Source of the DNA: Cryptomeria japonica
Lineage: Eukaryota; Streptophyta; Pinopsida; Cupressales; Cupressaceae
Length of the DNA: 64,000 bases
Assembly (NCBI RefSeq): GCF_030272615.1
Contig: NC_081409.1
Span: forward strand, 19,842,260 to 19,906,259
Reading direction: 5' to 3'
Below, piece by piece: positions 1 to 11,485 of the stretch (positions are counted from its first letter, which is position 1; each line of letters begins with the position of its first letter). Position numbers and translations under genes: made by a program. The notes beneath the pieces are model-generated. The model did not search any database and had not been told where the DNA came from. It was given only the letters and a program-made list of their open reading frames with translations.

Positions 1-44
1 ATCAATATGAGGAATATCGACTATCCAGGAAAAGTTCTCTTCAC

Positions 45-860
45 TCATCTTTTGTTCAAATCATGATCAATAACAAGGCTAATGTGATATGTGGGGACAT
101 AAGGGTCTTGACATGGTTCTTTAGGTTCAGGTTCATGATTTGCCTCAAACCCTAACATCTTAGGATAACATACCCTTGCAGATAGAAAACCCTTAGGGAT
201 TCCATATCTTAAGTTGTTCTCAATATCCATTGCTATCCTATATGCCTTGTGCAAGGTTTTAGGATTCTTATCTCTTAGCAAATAACTCTCTTCCTCTTCA
301 AATGCAGCCAAATAAATGACTAAGCACACTGCATCATCTGGTCTATAATTGCTAGGAATATCAACCAATTCCCTAGCAAACCTGAGATTAAAAGAAGGTA
401 CTAACTAATCTTCTTCTTTCTAGATGTCCATGGATGTTTTCATAACTGAGCTTGGATTAATTATTTCACCAAACTGCTCCATGAATGCCACCTTCAACTC
501 ATCCCATGACGAGATAAAACATACTGACATGTAGGAAAACTAGGTCCTGGCATCTTCCTTCAAAGAATGAACAAACAACTTCATGAAAACAACTACCTGA
601 TTTATTTCAAAATCTTCCATTAACTTAGAAAACTCCTACAAATGTTGTCATGATTATTTTGACCTCTTCCCATTGAATCCTGGTAATTGTTTCCTAACCC
701 CTATAGGAACAGGATTCGGGAAACTTTGGATACCATAAAAATTCAATGGGTTATATCTTTCCCTAAAGAAAGCTCTATGATGACTCGACATAGGTTGCAC
801 AATTTGTATTTGACATTTCATAGGGAAACATGGGCATATGATACATATTTTCATTCATTT
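45..860 (-). pseudogene. Gypsy-like gag remnant
   Basis: Decayed capsid (gag) region of an LTR retrotransposon read on the minus strand. The clearest part is the open stretch at 45-368, with residues such as NYRPDD, CLVIYLAAFEEE and YRIAMDIENN, which resemble the C-terminal half of a plant retrotransposon gag domain. Further 5' (about 370-640) the minus strand still reads WDELKVAFMEQFGE, the usual core of that domain, but in a different frame and with stops. The 5' end fades out near 860. It has at least two frame changes and several stops, so it cannot make a product. The protease and polymerase would lie to the left, outside the window. The gag assignment is by motif recognition only; the exact lineage is uncertain. 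Confidence 0.6.
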
Positions 861-1167
861 CCCTATTTTTTCTTTCCCATAAACCTTAAACTCTTACATT
901 TTAAGGATCTAAACATACTCCATCTAATCTCATATAGAAAAAGGAAACTGGATCACAGGATTATGTAAAATAATCATTACCATTCCCTTCCTTAGTGCTT
1001 CTTTCACTCCTTAGGGAACATTTGTTTTTTACACAATCTTCATGAAAACATACTCGACTCATGAAAATATAAATAACTGGAAATGCTGAAGTTGTTGCTG
1101 GTTTCTTTAACCTGGGACTTGCAAAATCACCTTCAATACTTGAAATCTTTAACACTAATCTTTTGAT

Positions 1168-1770
1168 AGAGTCGCCACCTCCCCGCAGAGGATAAATACT
1201 CAAACAAATGGAATTCCTTCATAGGTCAAATTTGTTTCAACATAGCACTGCAACACCTCCCTATCATAAAATAACATCATCGATTCCATCCTCAACTTGT
1301 TGGGGTACTTCATTATAAGAGCTCAAATCTGCTTCATCTTTTCTGAAAATTCCTTGGTTCTTCAAGCAAACAGACATTGGTGCATAGATCTCAGAGTCTC
1401 AGAGTCGCCACTCACAACTTGTGAGGTATTACATATAATCTTGAAAAATGAATAGATCTAGACCAAACTCTTTATAGAAAAAGAGCTAAAATAGATTTCT
1501 TAGTGACATTTATGAGAACTGACTCAAACCAACAAGGGATAGTTTAAGAAGCCTTTTCACTCTGTGGGCAAAAAATCTCAGTCCTATGACGCGGGAGAAA
1601 CACTCAACCATCAAGTCACAAAAGACCGAGACAACTTTATGCAACATTTCCCATTAGAGTCACCATTTTTGCATTGGTCACTCAGATGGGATAATCTCAA
1701 CTATATGTTTTGTAAATATTTTCTAATGAGAGATTCTCAACAGTTCCTTTGTTCCCTAGTAGAGTCGCCA
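1168..1770 (-). repeat. Four spaced primer-site-like motifs
   Basis: The decamer AGAGTCGCCA (minus strand TGGCGACTCT) occurs at 1168-1177, 1401-1410 and 1761-1770, with a one-base variant at 1656-1665. TGG followed by such a sequence is the form of a primer-binding site in several plant gypsy elements. The copy at 1761-1770 has the most typical surroundings on the minus strand (…AATTGGCGACTCTACTAGGG). It lies 5' of the minus-strand gag at 45-860, so it is a plausible primer site for that remnant. The other three may be repeats of the leader. Confidence 0.4.
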
Positions 1771-1775
1771 ATTTT

Positions 1776-2373
1776 TTTGGGTTCCCAAAAATGAAAAATG
1801 GGTTTACACTGCAACTGGGCAGAGACCAAGATGAATTCATCCAAATATCTATAGAGAGCCACCTCCAACTATCAATACCATTCACACTTGGACCAACAAT
1901 AACAAGGACAGAAAGACCTTCTACACTTTAGGCTCTACAAAACTAGGGAGGGTGATCCCTTTAGTAAATCTCCTACTCTCTGCAACGATACTCAGGAGTT
2001 TGTTGAAAACAAAGCAGATTATCTCATAAAAAGATTCAACAGAAAGGGAGAATACTCAAGGATGGCAAATCCTTCATTGATCATCAACCTTGTACTGGAG
2101 TATGAGATGGGGCGAGGCAAATTACAAAAAATACATAGAACTTAACAAATGGTATTCTGATATTCTGATATTTGTAGAGATTCATCAATTGAAAGTGAAA
2201 CAAGACTGATAAACAAAACCGGTTACAAGCACTGATTAGTGTCTTACTCCATTGGGCACCTCGAAGGCATGAAACATAAACTTGAAAGTGCAACAGAAAT
2301 TGATCTGATAACATAAGATCTGAGAGGGTACTACCTTACAATACATCCCATTTGTAACCTTGAGATAAAACTA
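1776..2373. other. Gene-free stretch, probable gypsy LTR remnant
   Basis: No coding frame, RNA gene or complete repeat is recognisable. Its place just 5' (minus strand) of the primer-site motifs and gag makes it likely to be LTR of the same old gypsy element, into which the F1 copia inserted. The last five bases (2369-2373, AACTA) are the left copy of the F1 target duplication. Confidence 0.35.
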
Positions 2374-3784
2374 TGTCAGATATTGTTGGCATATGATGAA
2401 CCAACATGATAATATGATGATAATGTATGTTGTCATTGATGTCAATAAGTGAAAGTGAACTGGTATGCAGATTGGAAGAAGACGGTGAACCGGTATGAAG
2501 ATATGTAGTGAGTGTGACTACCGATTGGTAGTCTCAGCTCTAGGGTTTCCAGTTTGGCAATCTAGCTTGTGTGATGCAACCGAAGACATCCTGTGATGAG
2601 TTAGCTAAGAGATGTGAATGAGATCGAGGTGCCATGTTAGTTTTGTGCGCGTGAAGGATTTCCTTGAGGATCTTGCATGTGAAGATTCATTGCATTAAAT
2701 GTCTACCTCAGGAATCATCATTCTTCTTAGCAGTATGAGAAGAGAGCATGATGGGTTACTGATTCCCATATGCAGTGAAGAATGAACGATGCAGATTTTC
2801 TTGTGATCTGTTTAAGATTGTATTGCTTATATCCAAAGTGTTTGGACGGTTAGGATTGGACTGCTTGTATTGTAAACCTAAATGCTTAGGGTTTAGGGTT
2901 TATGCTACGGACCTACTTGTTGTCTATAAGGTTGATGATGTTTGTTATTATTTGTTATTGACAAATGTTGTGTGTGTATTCGAGTGATGAGATACTTGCC
3001 AAACCAGTAAGAGGAAAACTACAGTGTGATTGCAGAAGTAGAGGAACTGAAAAGGATTTGCCTTGGCATGTAGTGTTGTTATTAGATCAGAGTTATACCT
3101 GTTGTCTTCTAACCATTTCAACAGTTGGAAAATCCCTTTACCGAGTAGCTTTAACAGGCTTATTGTAAATCCTTTAACTGGGTGACTCAAGATCATTGAG
3201 TTCTTCAAATCCTCTAGCGAGGTAACCTTTAACAGGGTTTCAACCTTTAACAAGGTATATAGCCATCCCTTAACCGGGTGATCTTTAACAGGATCGGTTC
3301 CTAACAGAACCTTATTGTAAAGTCTTTAACTGGACTAGGCTCCTAACAGAGCAAGCTTCAAGAGAGTTCAAAACAAGCTTGTGGGTATTCATCCCCACCG
3401 TGGTTCTTCCCATTTGGGTTTCCACGTGAAAAATATGTGTGTCATGAGTTGTGGATTTTTCATGTGATGATTAAGAATTCTATGTTTTAGTGATTATGCA
3501 TGCAAAGATAATAGGTTATGGTATTACTGGTATACCGCATGCATATGTTTATGGGTGAAGTTGTTATCAAGTATTGAATGTATTTGAAGTGATCAAACTT
3601 ATTAGTTTATGTTGTCTGAAGTCTTACTGTGTTTAACCAGTATTGCCATGGTTAAGTTCAGTGATGAAGAAAACCAACTGATATTGTTTTAACTTGATAA
3701 GTTGTTGATAAAGTTTTTGTCTGTACTGATTCACCCCTCCTCTCAGTACTGATTGGGGTATTCATTGTTCATCATTATTCATTA
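2374..3784 (+). repeat. F1 5' LTR
   Basis: 1,411 bp, starting TGTCAG and ending CATTA. It aligns over its whole length with 7884-9249 and 22668-24075. It contains a telobox-like TTAGGGTTTAGGGTTTA near 2887-2903, an imperfect tandem array of CTTTAACAGG-type units (about 3110-3360), and a CCCATTTGGGTTTCCACGTG block near 3408-3427. A C/T-rich tract (TTCACCCCTCCTCTCAG) lies near 3730-3746, shortly before the primer site. Confidence 0.93.
3110..3360 (+). repeat. Degenerate tandem array inside F1 LTR
   Basis: Roughly ten imperfect copies of a short unit around CTTTAAC(A/C)GGGT, alternating with stretches such as CCTCTAGCGAGGTAACC. The same array is present at about 8580-8830 in the 3' LTR and at about 23400-23640 in the solo LTR, so it is a property of the family. 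Many units carry a small inverted pair (CC…GG) and could fold. Confidence 0.7.
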
Positions 3785-3786
3785 AT

Positions 3787-3797
3787 TGGTATTAGAG
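3787..3797 (+). other. F1 primer-binding site
   Basis: TGGTATTAGAG, two bases after the 5' LTR. It differs by one transition from TGGTATCAGAG, the usual plant copia site complementary to the 3' end of initiator tRNA-Met. Confidence 0.85.
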
Positions 3798-3855
3798 AAA
3801 CTCCAAGTCCTTGAAGATATAAGCTTAACCACTTGAGGTAAAAGATCTTGCTGTA

Positions 3856-6800
3856 ATGATGAAGAGGGAAGGTCCTAAGTTCAATAGAGATAACTTCAAA
3901 ATATGGAAGGATAGAATGAAGATTTGCGTCAAGAGTATGGGTGCTCAACACTGGAGCTATGTTGAGAATGCCTATGTGATTCCCACTGGCACTCTGACCG
4001 ATGATCAGAAGAGAGAGATTCAGGAAAATGGGCAAGTCATGGAAGCGCTTATCAATAGCCTGTCAGATATTGAGTTTATTGATGTACAAGACAAGGACAC
4101 TCCTAAGGATGTATGGGACACACTGGAAACCATTTATGGTGGTGATGAGCATGTAAAGCAAGCTAAGGAAGAGAACCTTAGAGGAAAATTTGAAGACATG
4201 AGGATGGTTGGAGGAGAGACCATTCAACAATATGGCATTAGGATTAAGATTGTGGTTGGAGATATCAAAAGCACTGGTGGAACGATTGAGGATGCCACCA
4301 TTGTTAGTAAAGTCTTGAGATCATTGTTACTGATCTATGCTATCAGAGTTGTTGCTATCCAGGAATTAAGGTCTATTGATAAAACCAAGGTATCCTTAGA
4401 CTCTATCATTGTGAAGTTAACTAGATATGAGTTGAATAGCTATGATGGTAGTGTTCAGAAGACTGAGTCAGCCTTTAGAGCATCTACTACATCATCCAGA
4501 AAAGGAAAAGAAGCAAGTACCAGTTATGAATCCAGAAAATGTAGAGATATGGATGATGAAGAGATTCTGATGGAGTTTGAAGCTCTTCTTGCTAAAAGAC
4601 TTTCGAAAGGAACTGGTAAATATAGAGGTAAGCTTCCTTTAAATTTTTTCTCCTACAACAAGATAGGACATATAGCTGTTAATTGTCCTAACAATGATAA
4701 TAAGGATAAACCAGAGAGGTTTAGAAAGTATAAAGGAGGAAGTAGAAGAAATTGTCTTGTTGTTGTGGATGAAGGTGTTACTAATGAAGAATCTGAGGAT
4801 CAAGAAAATGAAGACATAATATTTGTAGCTGTGAAGGAAGAAGTGTCTGACAAGAAAGCACTTGTCTCTCACATTGACAACTCAAATGAGTGGATTATAG
4901 ATAGTGGGTGTTCTCACCACATGACTGGTGACTGGAGAAAGATTCTCCCTCTGGAAGAATATGATGGAGGTGTTGTCCTATTTGGAAACGATGCACCATG
5001 CCTGGTAAAAGGCAAAGGATCCATCTCATTGAATGGAAAAAGTAGTGCAGATGATGTCTACTAGGTAGAAGGTCTAAAGAATAACCTTTTAAGTGTTGTT
5101 CAGCTGAATGAAAAAGGACTCACTCTGAAGTTAAAAGGTGGAGTCTGTAGTATAATTAGAAAGAGTGGTGAACTTATTGCTACCAGTAAGCAGACCAGAG
5201 GTAACCTATTTCAGTTGAATGCCAAGATTAGTCAGTGTCTGATGGCTAAGTTTGATGACAATTGGATATGGCATAGGAGACTCTATCATATAAACTTTGA
5301 CAATATTGTTAAAGATGGTAAGATCAAGGCGGTAAGAGGATTGCCTTTGCTAAACAAACTTGAGAATTCTTTGTGTAGAGAATGTCAACTTGGGAAGATG
5401 TCTTCCACAAATTTTAAAGGTAAGTCTTTTTCAGCAAAGAATTTACTTGATCTCGTGCATACCGATCTGTGTGGTCCAATGAAAACTAGAAGTATTCAGG
5501 GAGATAGGTATTTCATGATTCTTACTGATGACTGCTCAAGAATGATGTGGGTCACTTTCTTGAAAGACAAGTCTGAAGCATTTGGAAAATTCAAAGCCTT
5601 CAGAGCATTAGTAGAAAAGGAAAGTGGCCAAAGGATAAAGTGCCTAAGAACTGATCAAGGAGGAGAATTCACTTCTGATGAATTCAACAAGTACTGTGAA
5701 GAGAAAGGCATCAAGAGGCAAATGTCTCCCCCTAAGACACCACAATAGAATGGCATAGTAGAAAGGAATAATAGGATTGTAGTTGAAGCAACGAGAACAA
5801 TGCTAATCCAAGGAAAGGTTGCTCACACCTTTTGGAGAGAAGCGGTGAGCACTATAGTCTATACAATGAACCAGGTACTTATCAAGAAAGGCAAAGATAA
5901 AACCCCTTATGAATACTGGACTGAGAAGACTCCCACTATGAGTTAACTTAAGGTATTTGGGAGTAAGTTCTATATCAAGAGAGGTGAGAATTTAAGAAAA
6001 TTTGATGCTAAATGTGATGAAGGAATATTTCTAGGATATTCCACTAAGAGCAAAGCCCTCAAGTGCTATAATAACATAACTTAGAAGATTGTTGAGAGCA
6101 TCAATGTCAAGGTTAATGAATCTCCTGAGAAATCTGAGGGAACCAGTAGTGAGCAAGTGGAAGGTGAACTGGGAATAGCTTTCTGGTAACCGGTTACAAA
6201 AGAAACAAGCAAAGATCTCAGTATTCCTATATTGGTTGAAGCTGCGGTAGGAGAAGAAGAAAATGGAGAAGAAGGAGAAGAGGAAAAGCAAGAAGAACCA
6301 GCTAGAGTCATTCCTAGATATGTGAAATTACATCATGATCCAAAGAAGATCATAGGAGATAAAGATGCAGGGATACTCATGAGAAGGAAGGTGAAGGAGA
6401 ACTCTTGCATGATCTCAGAATTGGAGCCTAAGACTATTAAAGAGGTTCTTACAAATGAAGATTGGACTAAGGCAATGGAAGAGGAGCTAGATCAGATTGA
6501 AAAGAATGCAACATGGTCTTTGGTAACCAAACCTGAACACAAGAATGTCATTGGTACCAAATGGGTCTTAAGAAATAAACTAAGTGAAGAAGGTACAATT
6601 ATAAGGAACAAGGCTAGGCTTGTATGCAAGGGATACACTCAGGAAGTGGGATAAGACTATGGGGAAACCTTTTCCCCTATGGCTAGACTAGAAGGTGTTC
6701 GAATGTTACTTGCATTTGCAAAATTTAAGGGATTCATGGTATATTAGATGGATGTGAAGTCTGCATTCTTGAATGGAATTCTCGAAGAGGAAGTATATAT

Positions 6801-7602
6801 AGAGCAGCTGGATGGGTTTGCACTATCAAAAGATAGTGACATGGAGGAGAGAAAACTGGTTGCTACACCGATGGTGACCGGTTGTAAACTGACTAAGCAA
6901 GATGATTCAACATTGGCGAATGAGAAAGAGTACCAGTCAATGATCGGTAAGCTGCACTATGTGGTGCACAGCAGACCAGATATTGCTCATGCAGTAGGCA
7001 TAATAGCTCATTTTCAGAAATGTCCTAGAGAATCCCACTTGGTAGCAGTCAAGAGGATTCTTAGATATCTGAAAGGAATAGTTGACTATGGATTGTGGTA
7101 TCCATATAATGGTGACTTCAATCTCAAAGTGTATACCGATGCCGATTGGGCAGGTAATGTGGACAACCAGAAGAGCACAACTAATGGAGCGTTCTTTCTC
7201 AGTGGAAGATTAGTATCATGGACGAGTAAGAAGTAGAGTTGTGTTTCCCAGTCTACAGCTGAAGCAAAATATGTGGCAGCATTTATGAACTGCACTCAAG
7301 CAATATGGATGAAACATGTATTGGAAGGTTTCAAAGTACTTGTATCTGGACCGGTGAATATATTTTGTGACAATGCAAGTGCAATAAATATTTCCAAGAA
7401 TCCAGTATTGCATGCTAGAACTAAGCACATTGAGCTTAAATATCATTTCTTGAGAGAGAAAGTTCAGAATAAGGAGGTTGTACTACAACATGTTTCCAGT
7501 AAGGGGCATCTAGCAGACATATTCACAAAGCCCTTACCGAAGACTATATTTACCTATTTGAGAGGTGAATTAGGGATTCTGCCCCTTCATGAAGTCAACT
7601 AA
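3856..7602 (+). pseudogene. F1 gag-pol polyprotein, decayed
   Basis: One frame runs from the ATG at 3856 to the TAA at 7600-7602. In order: a copia gag N-terminus (RDNFKIWKDRMKI); a zinc-knuckle position at 4645-4686; the aspartic protease site DSGCS (D at 4900); a pre-integrase zinc region (WHRRLYH, 5269); the integrase core (HTDLCGP near 5460, RTDQGGEF near 5650); the start of reverse transcriptase (GTKWVLRNK, about 6550; MDVKSAFLNG, 6748); and RNase H (YTDADWAG, about 7130; DNASAI, about 7370). Stops lie at 5062, 5746, 5944, 6082, 6187, 6652, 6745 and 7234. At about 6838-6846 the frame jumps from KDSD to MEERK, so the catalytic YVDD part of reverse transcriptase is missing. The knuckle has lost its first two cysteines (Phe and Tyr instead). 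Confidence 0.93.
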
Positions 7603-7673
7603 AGTTGTGTGCTCCGCATCAGTCAGGAACTACAGTGTCAAATCTTTCAGGATTGATGTGTTGAAGGATGCTA

Positions 7674-7883
7674 CTCCATAGGGGGAGCAACATAATAGAG
7701 AATGGAAGCTTGTGCCTCCACTTTGGCATTGTTGTCAAAGGGGGAGAAGATATCTGATGAGTTATGGGGATAAGATATCTAATGTATGGGAAGAAGATAT
7801 CTGTTAATGCAGATACACTAGTCTATGATGTTTACAGTTGCAATGCTACACTGAGTTGTGCCATCAATGCCAAAGGGGGATAT
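7674..7883 (+). other. F1 polypurine tract and upstream look-alikes
   Basis: The tract next to the 3' LTR is CAAAGGGGGATAT (7871-7883). Two further G5A runs lie upstream, near 7680 (ATAGGGGGAGC) and near 7738 (TCAAAGGGGGAGAAG). The tract primes plus-strand DNA synthesis. Extra copies in this region are known for Sirevirus-type copia elements. Confidence 0.75.
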
Positions 7884-9249
7884 TGTTGAATATTGTTGGC
7901 ATATGATGATAATGTATGTTGTCATTGATGTCAAAAAGTGAAAGTGAACTGATATGCAGATTGGAAGAAGATGGTGAACCGATATAAAGATATGTAGTGA
8001 ACCGGTGTCAGGGTTTTACTAAGTGTGACTACCAGTTGGTAGTCTCAGCTATAGGGTTTTCGATTTGGCAATCCAGCTTGTGTGATGCAACCGAAGACAT
8101 CCCGTGATGAGTTCACTAAGAGATGTGAATGAGATCGAAGTGCCACATTAGTTTTGTGTACATGAAGGATTTCCTTGAGGATCTTCCATGTGAAGATCGA
8201 TTGCATTAAATGTCTACCTCAGGAATGATCATTCTTCTTAGTAGTATGAGAAGAGAGCATGATGGGTTACTGATTCCCATATGTGGTGAAGAATGAACGA
8301 TGTAGATTGTCTTGTGATCTATTTAAGATTGTATTGCTTGTATGCAAAGTGTTTGGACGGTCAGGATTGGACCGCTTGTATTGTAAACCTAAATGCTTAG
8401 GGTTTAGGGTTTATGCTACCGACCTAATTTTTGTCTATAAGGTCGATGATGTTTGTTATTGTTTGTTGTCTATGACTAGTAAGAGGAAAACTGTAGAGTG
8501 TGATTGCAAAAGTAGAGGAACTGAAAAGGATTTGCCTTGGCATGTAGTGCTGTTATAAGATTAGAGTTTTACCTGTTGTCTTCTAACCATTTCAACAGTT
8601 GGAAAGTCCCTTTACCGGCTAGCTTTAACAGGCTTATTATAAATCCTTTAACCGGGTGACAAGATCATTGAGTTCTTCAAATCCTCTAGCGAGGTAACCT
8701 TTAACAGGGTTTCAACCTTTAACAGGGTATATAGCCATCCCTTAACCGGGTGATCTTTAACAGGATCGGTTCCTAACAGAACCTTATTGTAAAGTCTTTA
8801 ACCAGACTAGGATCCTAATAAAGTGAGCTTCAAAAGAGTTCAAAAAAAGCTTGTGGGTATTCATCCCCACCGTGGTTTTTCCCATTTGGGTTTCCACGTG
8901 AAAAATCTGTGTGTCATGAGTTGTGTATTTTTCATGTGATGATTAAGAATTCTATGTTTTATGCATGCAGAGCTAATAGGTTATGGTATTACTGGTATAC
9001 CACATGCATACATTTATGGGTGAAGTTGTTATCAAGTATTAAATGTATTTGAAGTGATCAAACTCATTAGTTTATGTTGTCTGAAGTCTTACTGTGTTTA
9101 ACCGGTATTGCCATGGTTAAGTTCAGTGATGAAGACAACCCGTTGGCATTGTTTTAACTTGATAAGTTGTTGATAAAGTTTTTGTGTGTACTAATTCATC
9201 CCCCCTCTCAGTACTGATTAGAGTATTTGTTGTTCATCATTATTCATCA
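7884..9249 (+). repeat. F1 3' LTR
   Basis: 1,366 bp, starting TGTTGAATATTG and ending TCATCA. It lacks a short stretch near its start that the 5' LTR has, but is otherwise collinear. It is followed directly by the right copy of the AACTA target duplication. Confidence 0.93.
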
Positions 9250-9254
9250 AACTA

Positions 9255-11480
9255 CTTATCTAAAATCCTTTCATAAGTCCTATCATTCTGTAACTCCATT
9301 TAAGCAATTTAATTGACCCTCTGGGCCCAAGCATAAATAAAAAGATACATACATCATAACAATGCACTAAATAAAATAAACACTTGATTCGTTTCACTTA
9401 AAAACTGATAGAATCATGCAATGGAGAGGAAAAGGTCAGAATTCTATATTTCTATAAGTAAAATGCTACCTCTGTTACAAGATAAAATTTATGCATAAAT
9501 CCTTCAAGAACCTATACAAAATTTGACACTAAAACACTTCTTTATTTGCTCTGTAAAAGATTTTATAGCTTGATTACTTCACTTTGACTCACTACTAGAA
9601 ACAGACTAAGAAAACCTAGGGGACCAAAAAATGATCCTACAAGATATTTTCAACAAAATCTGAACCCTTCTTTTGGCCATGATTTCTCTTTTTATAGAAT
9701 AAAGGGAGCAACAAGCTTTCGACCAAAAGACACATGTTAACATAAAATTCATTCTTGATAATTTGCCTTAAAAGGCCATATGCAATTTTGTTACCAAATG
9801 TTTACATGTCGATGTGCTAGCACATGTGAATAATTGTTTCTTAACTAAAAATTGGTAGGTGCAAAACCATTTGAGCCATGTCGTTACTGTCCTGATACCT
9901 TCAGATGGAGTGTGGGATGTTTTTCTTTTGTCCTATTGAGTGTTTCCCTTTCGAGGAAAGGAAACAAGGTCTTGGAAAGAAGAAAAGTTGCCTTTAAACT
10001 AAAGGAGGAGCTTCAACCTTCATGCCTAGGATCAGAGGCAGTGGGAGGGGGAGTTAGAGGGTAAACATAATATGCTAGGGAGGGGTCTCAACTTCCATGC
10101 AGCTACATGGATGGAAAGATGCCACTCCCTACCCAGACATGTTCTTTTTTCATTTATTTGCAGGCTCTCTCTCAGAACCCCCTGGCACCCAGTGATAGAG
10201 TAGACACAGAGGTTGTGCCATGCATAGCCTTTCTTCATAAAAAAAGGCTTTCACGCCCCCTCGAACAATCCTCCCCACTTTCACATCCCCTATGGCAATA
10301 GACATACTCACATATGAGAGAAAAAACCCATCTAGTATCACAGAGTATATTGCAATTCCATCTACAAGCTTGCTCAAACATCATTTCCTCTGTAGAAGGC
10401 AAAAATGCATTTATAAAATGAAAAGGCTTCATACTCTTCTACCAATTCAATCACCACCTTGTTGTATGTATAGTTGAACAATACTTCATCAAGTAGTGCC
10501 TGTTCTTGAAACATCATCACTCTAGTGTTCTTAATTTACTCTACCAGCTATATTGGATACTGGAATTCATGCATATCACATCCATTGTAGTCTCTGTCAA
10601 GGTTCATCTGATGTGAGTTATTTTATCCTGATTTTATTTTTCATGGGTGTACATTTTTCTGCTTTAGGATCTTTTCCAATAGACAAATGTTTGAATTCGT
10701 CAGAGAACTCATGATCCATCACACTTGAACTGGAAGCTTATCCAAATCCTTTCACATCTCTGGGCTATCATCTCTGACTATCTAATCATTTCTGAGTCAA
10801 CAAGTCTTCATCCCACTCATTCTACCTTTCCCTTGCAAGCTATGACTGATGCTTTAAAAAATACCTTCTAATTTCTCATTTGAAACTCAACTGCAGATCC
10901 CACCCAGCTTGGCAAATCTAACAGTCATTATTTGTTGACACAACACTTGAATTTCCATTTGTATTTGTGGACCCACAAAATATCGACTGAATTGTGTCAT
11001 ATCATCCTTCGATCAAATTCTGTCAATGACTCCACCATAGGTCTTCCTGATCACCCTAGGATACGTGGCATCATCCCGCGAAGCCGCGGTCTATAACCTC
11101 CCTGCAATTTTCATCACGGGAACATGGGTGACATCAGATCTGTTCAACTTAACGGCTTTGCACAATACCTATTAACTCTTTCAAAATTAAAGGTCAAACA
11201 CCTTTTTTCCTCAAGATAAAACATCTTCGTTCATTTTGAGCGCGTTCAATTTGATGGGACTGTTAGTAGATCAACCTTTACCACCTACAAATTGGTAATA
11301 CAATGCTTTTGACTGGTTACACTGCCAATCTTGCTAGTTTCTCCTGAGAACACGTGGCAAATTCTTGTGGTGTCGCGGTCCTTAAAAACCTCGAATCTTT
11401 GATCACAGGGAAACGCTAGCCATTGGATCCATCCTGTCTTTAGCAAACAGTCAAAGTACTTAGGACGTTTCGGGCTTAAG
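9255..11480. other. Gene-free flank between F1 and Gypsy1
   Basis: About 2.2 kb with no convincing gene. Small open frames around 9850-10480 lack recognisable domains. On the minus strand a TATA-like CTATAAAAAG lies near 9690-9700, which fits LTR sequence of the old minus-strand gypsy into which F1 inserted. The right part (11,040-11,440) is less AT-rich and holds two ACGTGGC motifs (11063-11069 and 11352-11358), each followed by a CGCGGTC-containing segment. I see nothing else of note. Confidence 0.4.
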
Positions 11481-11485
11481 GAAAT

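Larger units (their letters stand above)
2374..9249 (+). mobile_element. F1: complete Ty1/copia LTR retrotransposon
   Basis: The element is bounded by two LTRs (2374-3784 and 7884-9249) and by a perfect 5-bp target duplication, AACTA, at 2369-2373 and 9250-9254. Both LTRs end in TCATTA or TCATCA. The order gag, protease, integrase, reverse transcriptase, RNase H is that of Ty1/copia. A primer site follows the 5' LTR by two bases and a polypurine tract abuts the 3' LTR. The coding region is dead (eight stops and a deletion in reverse transcriptase), yet no frame change was seen. A solo LTR of the same family sits at 22668-24075. Confidence 0.95.

Noticed and set aside
3110-3360. Repeated short units considered as a CRISPR-like array
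   Set aside because: Units are imperfect, lack uniform spacers, lie inside an LTR and the DNA is from a plant.
9852-10477. Cluster of small open frames as a possible host gene
   Set aside because: No frame is longer than about 75 residues, none shows a domain, and splice-site patterns could not be supported.
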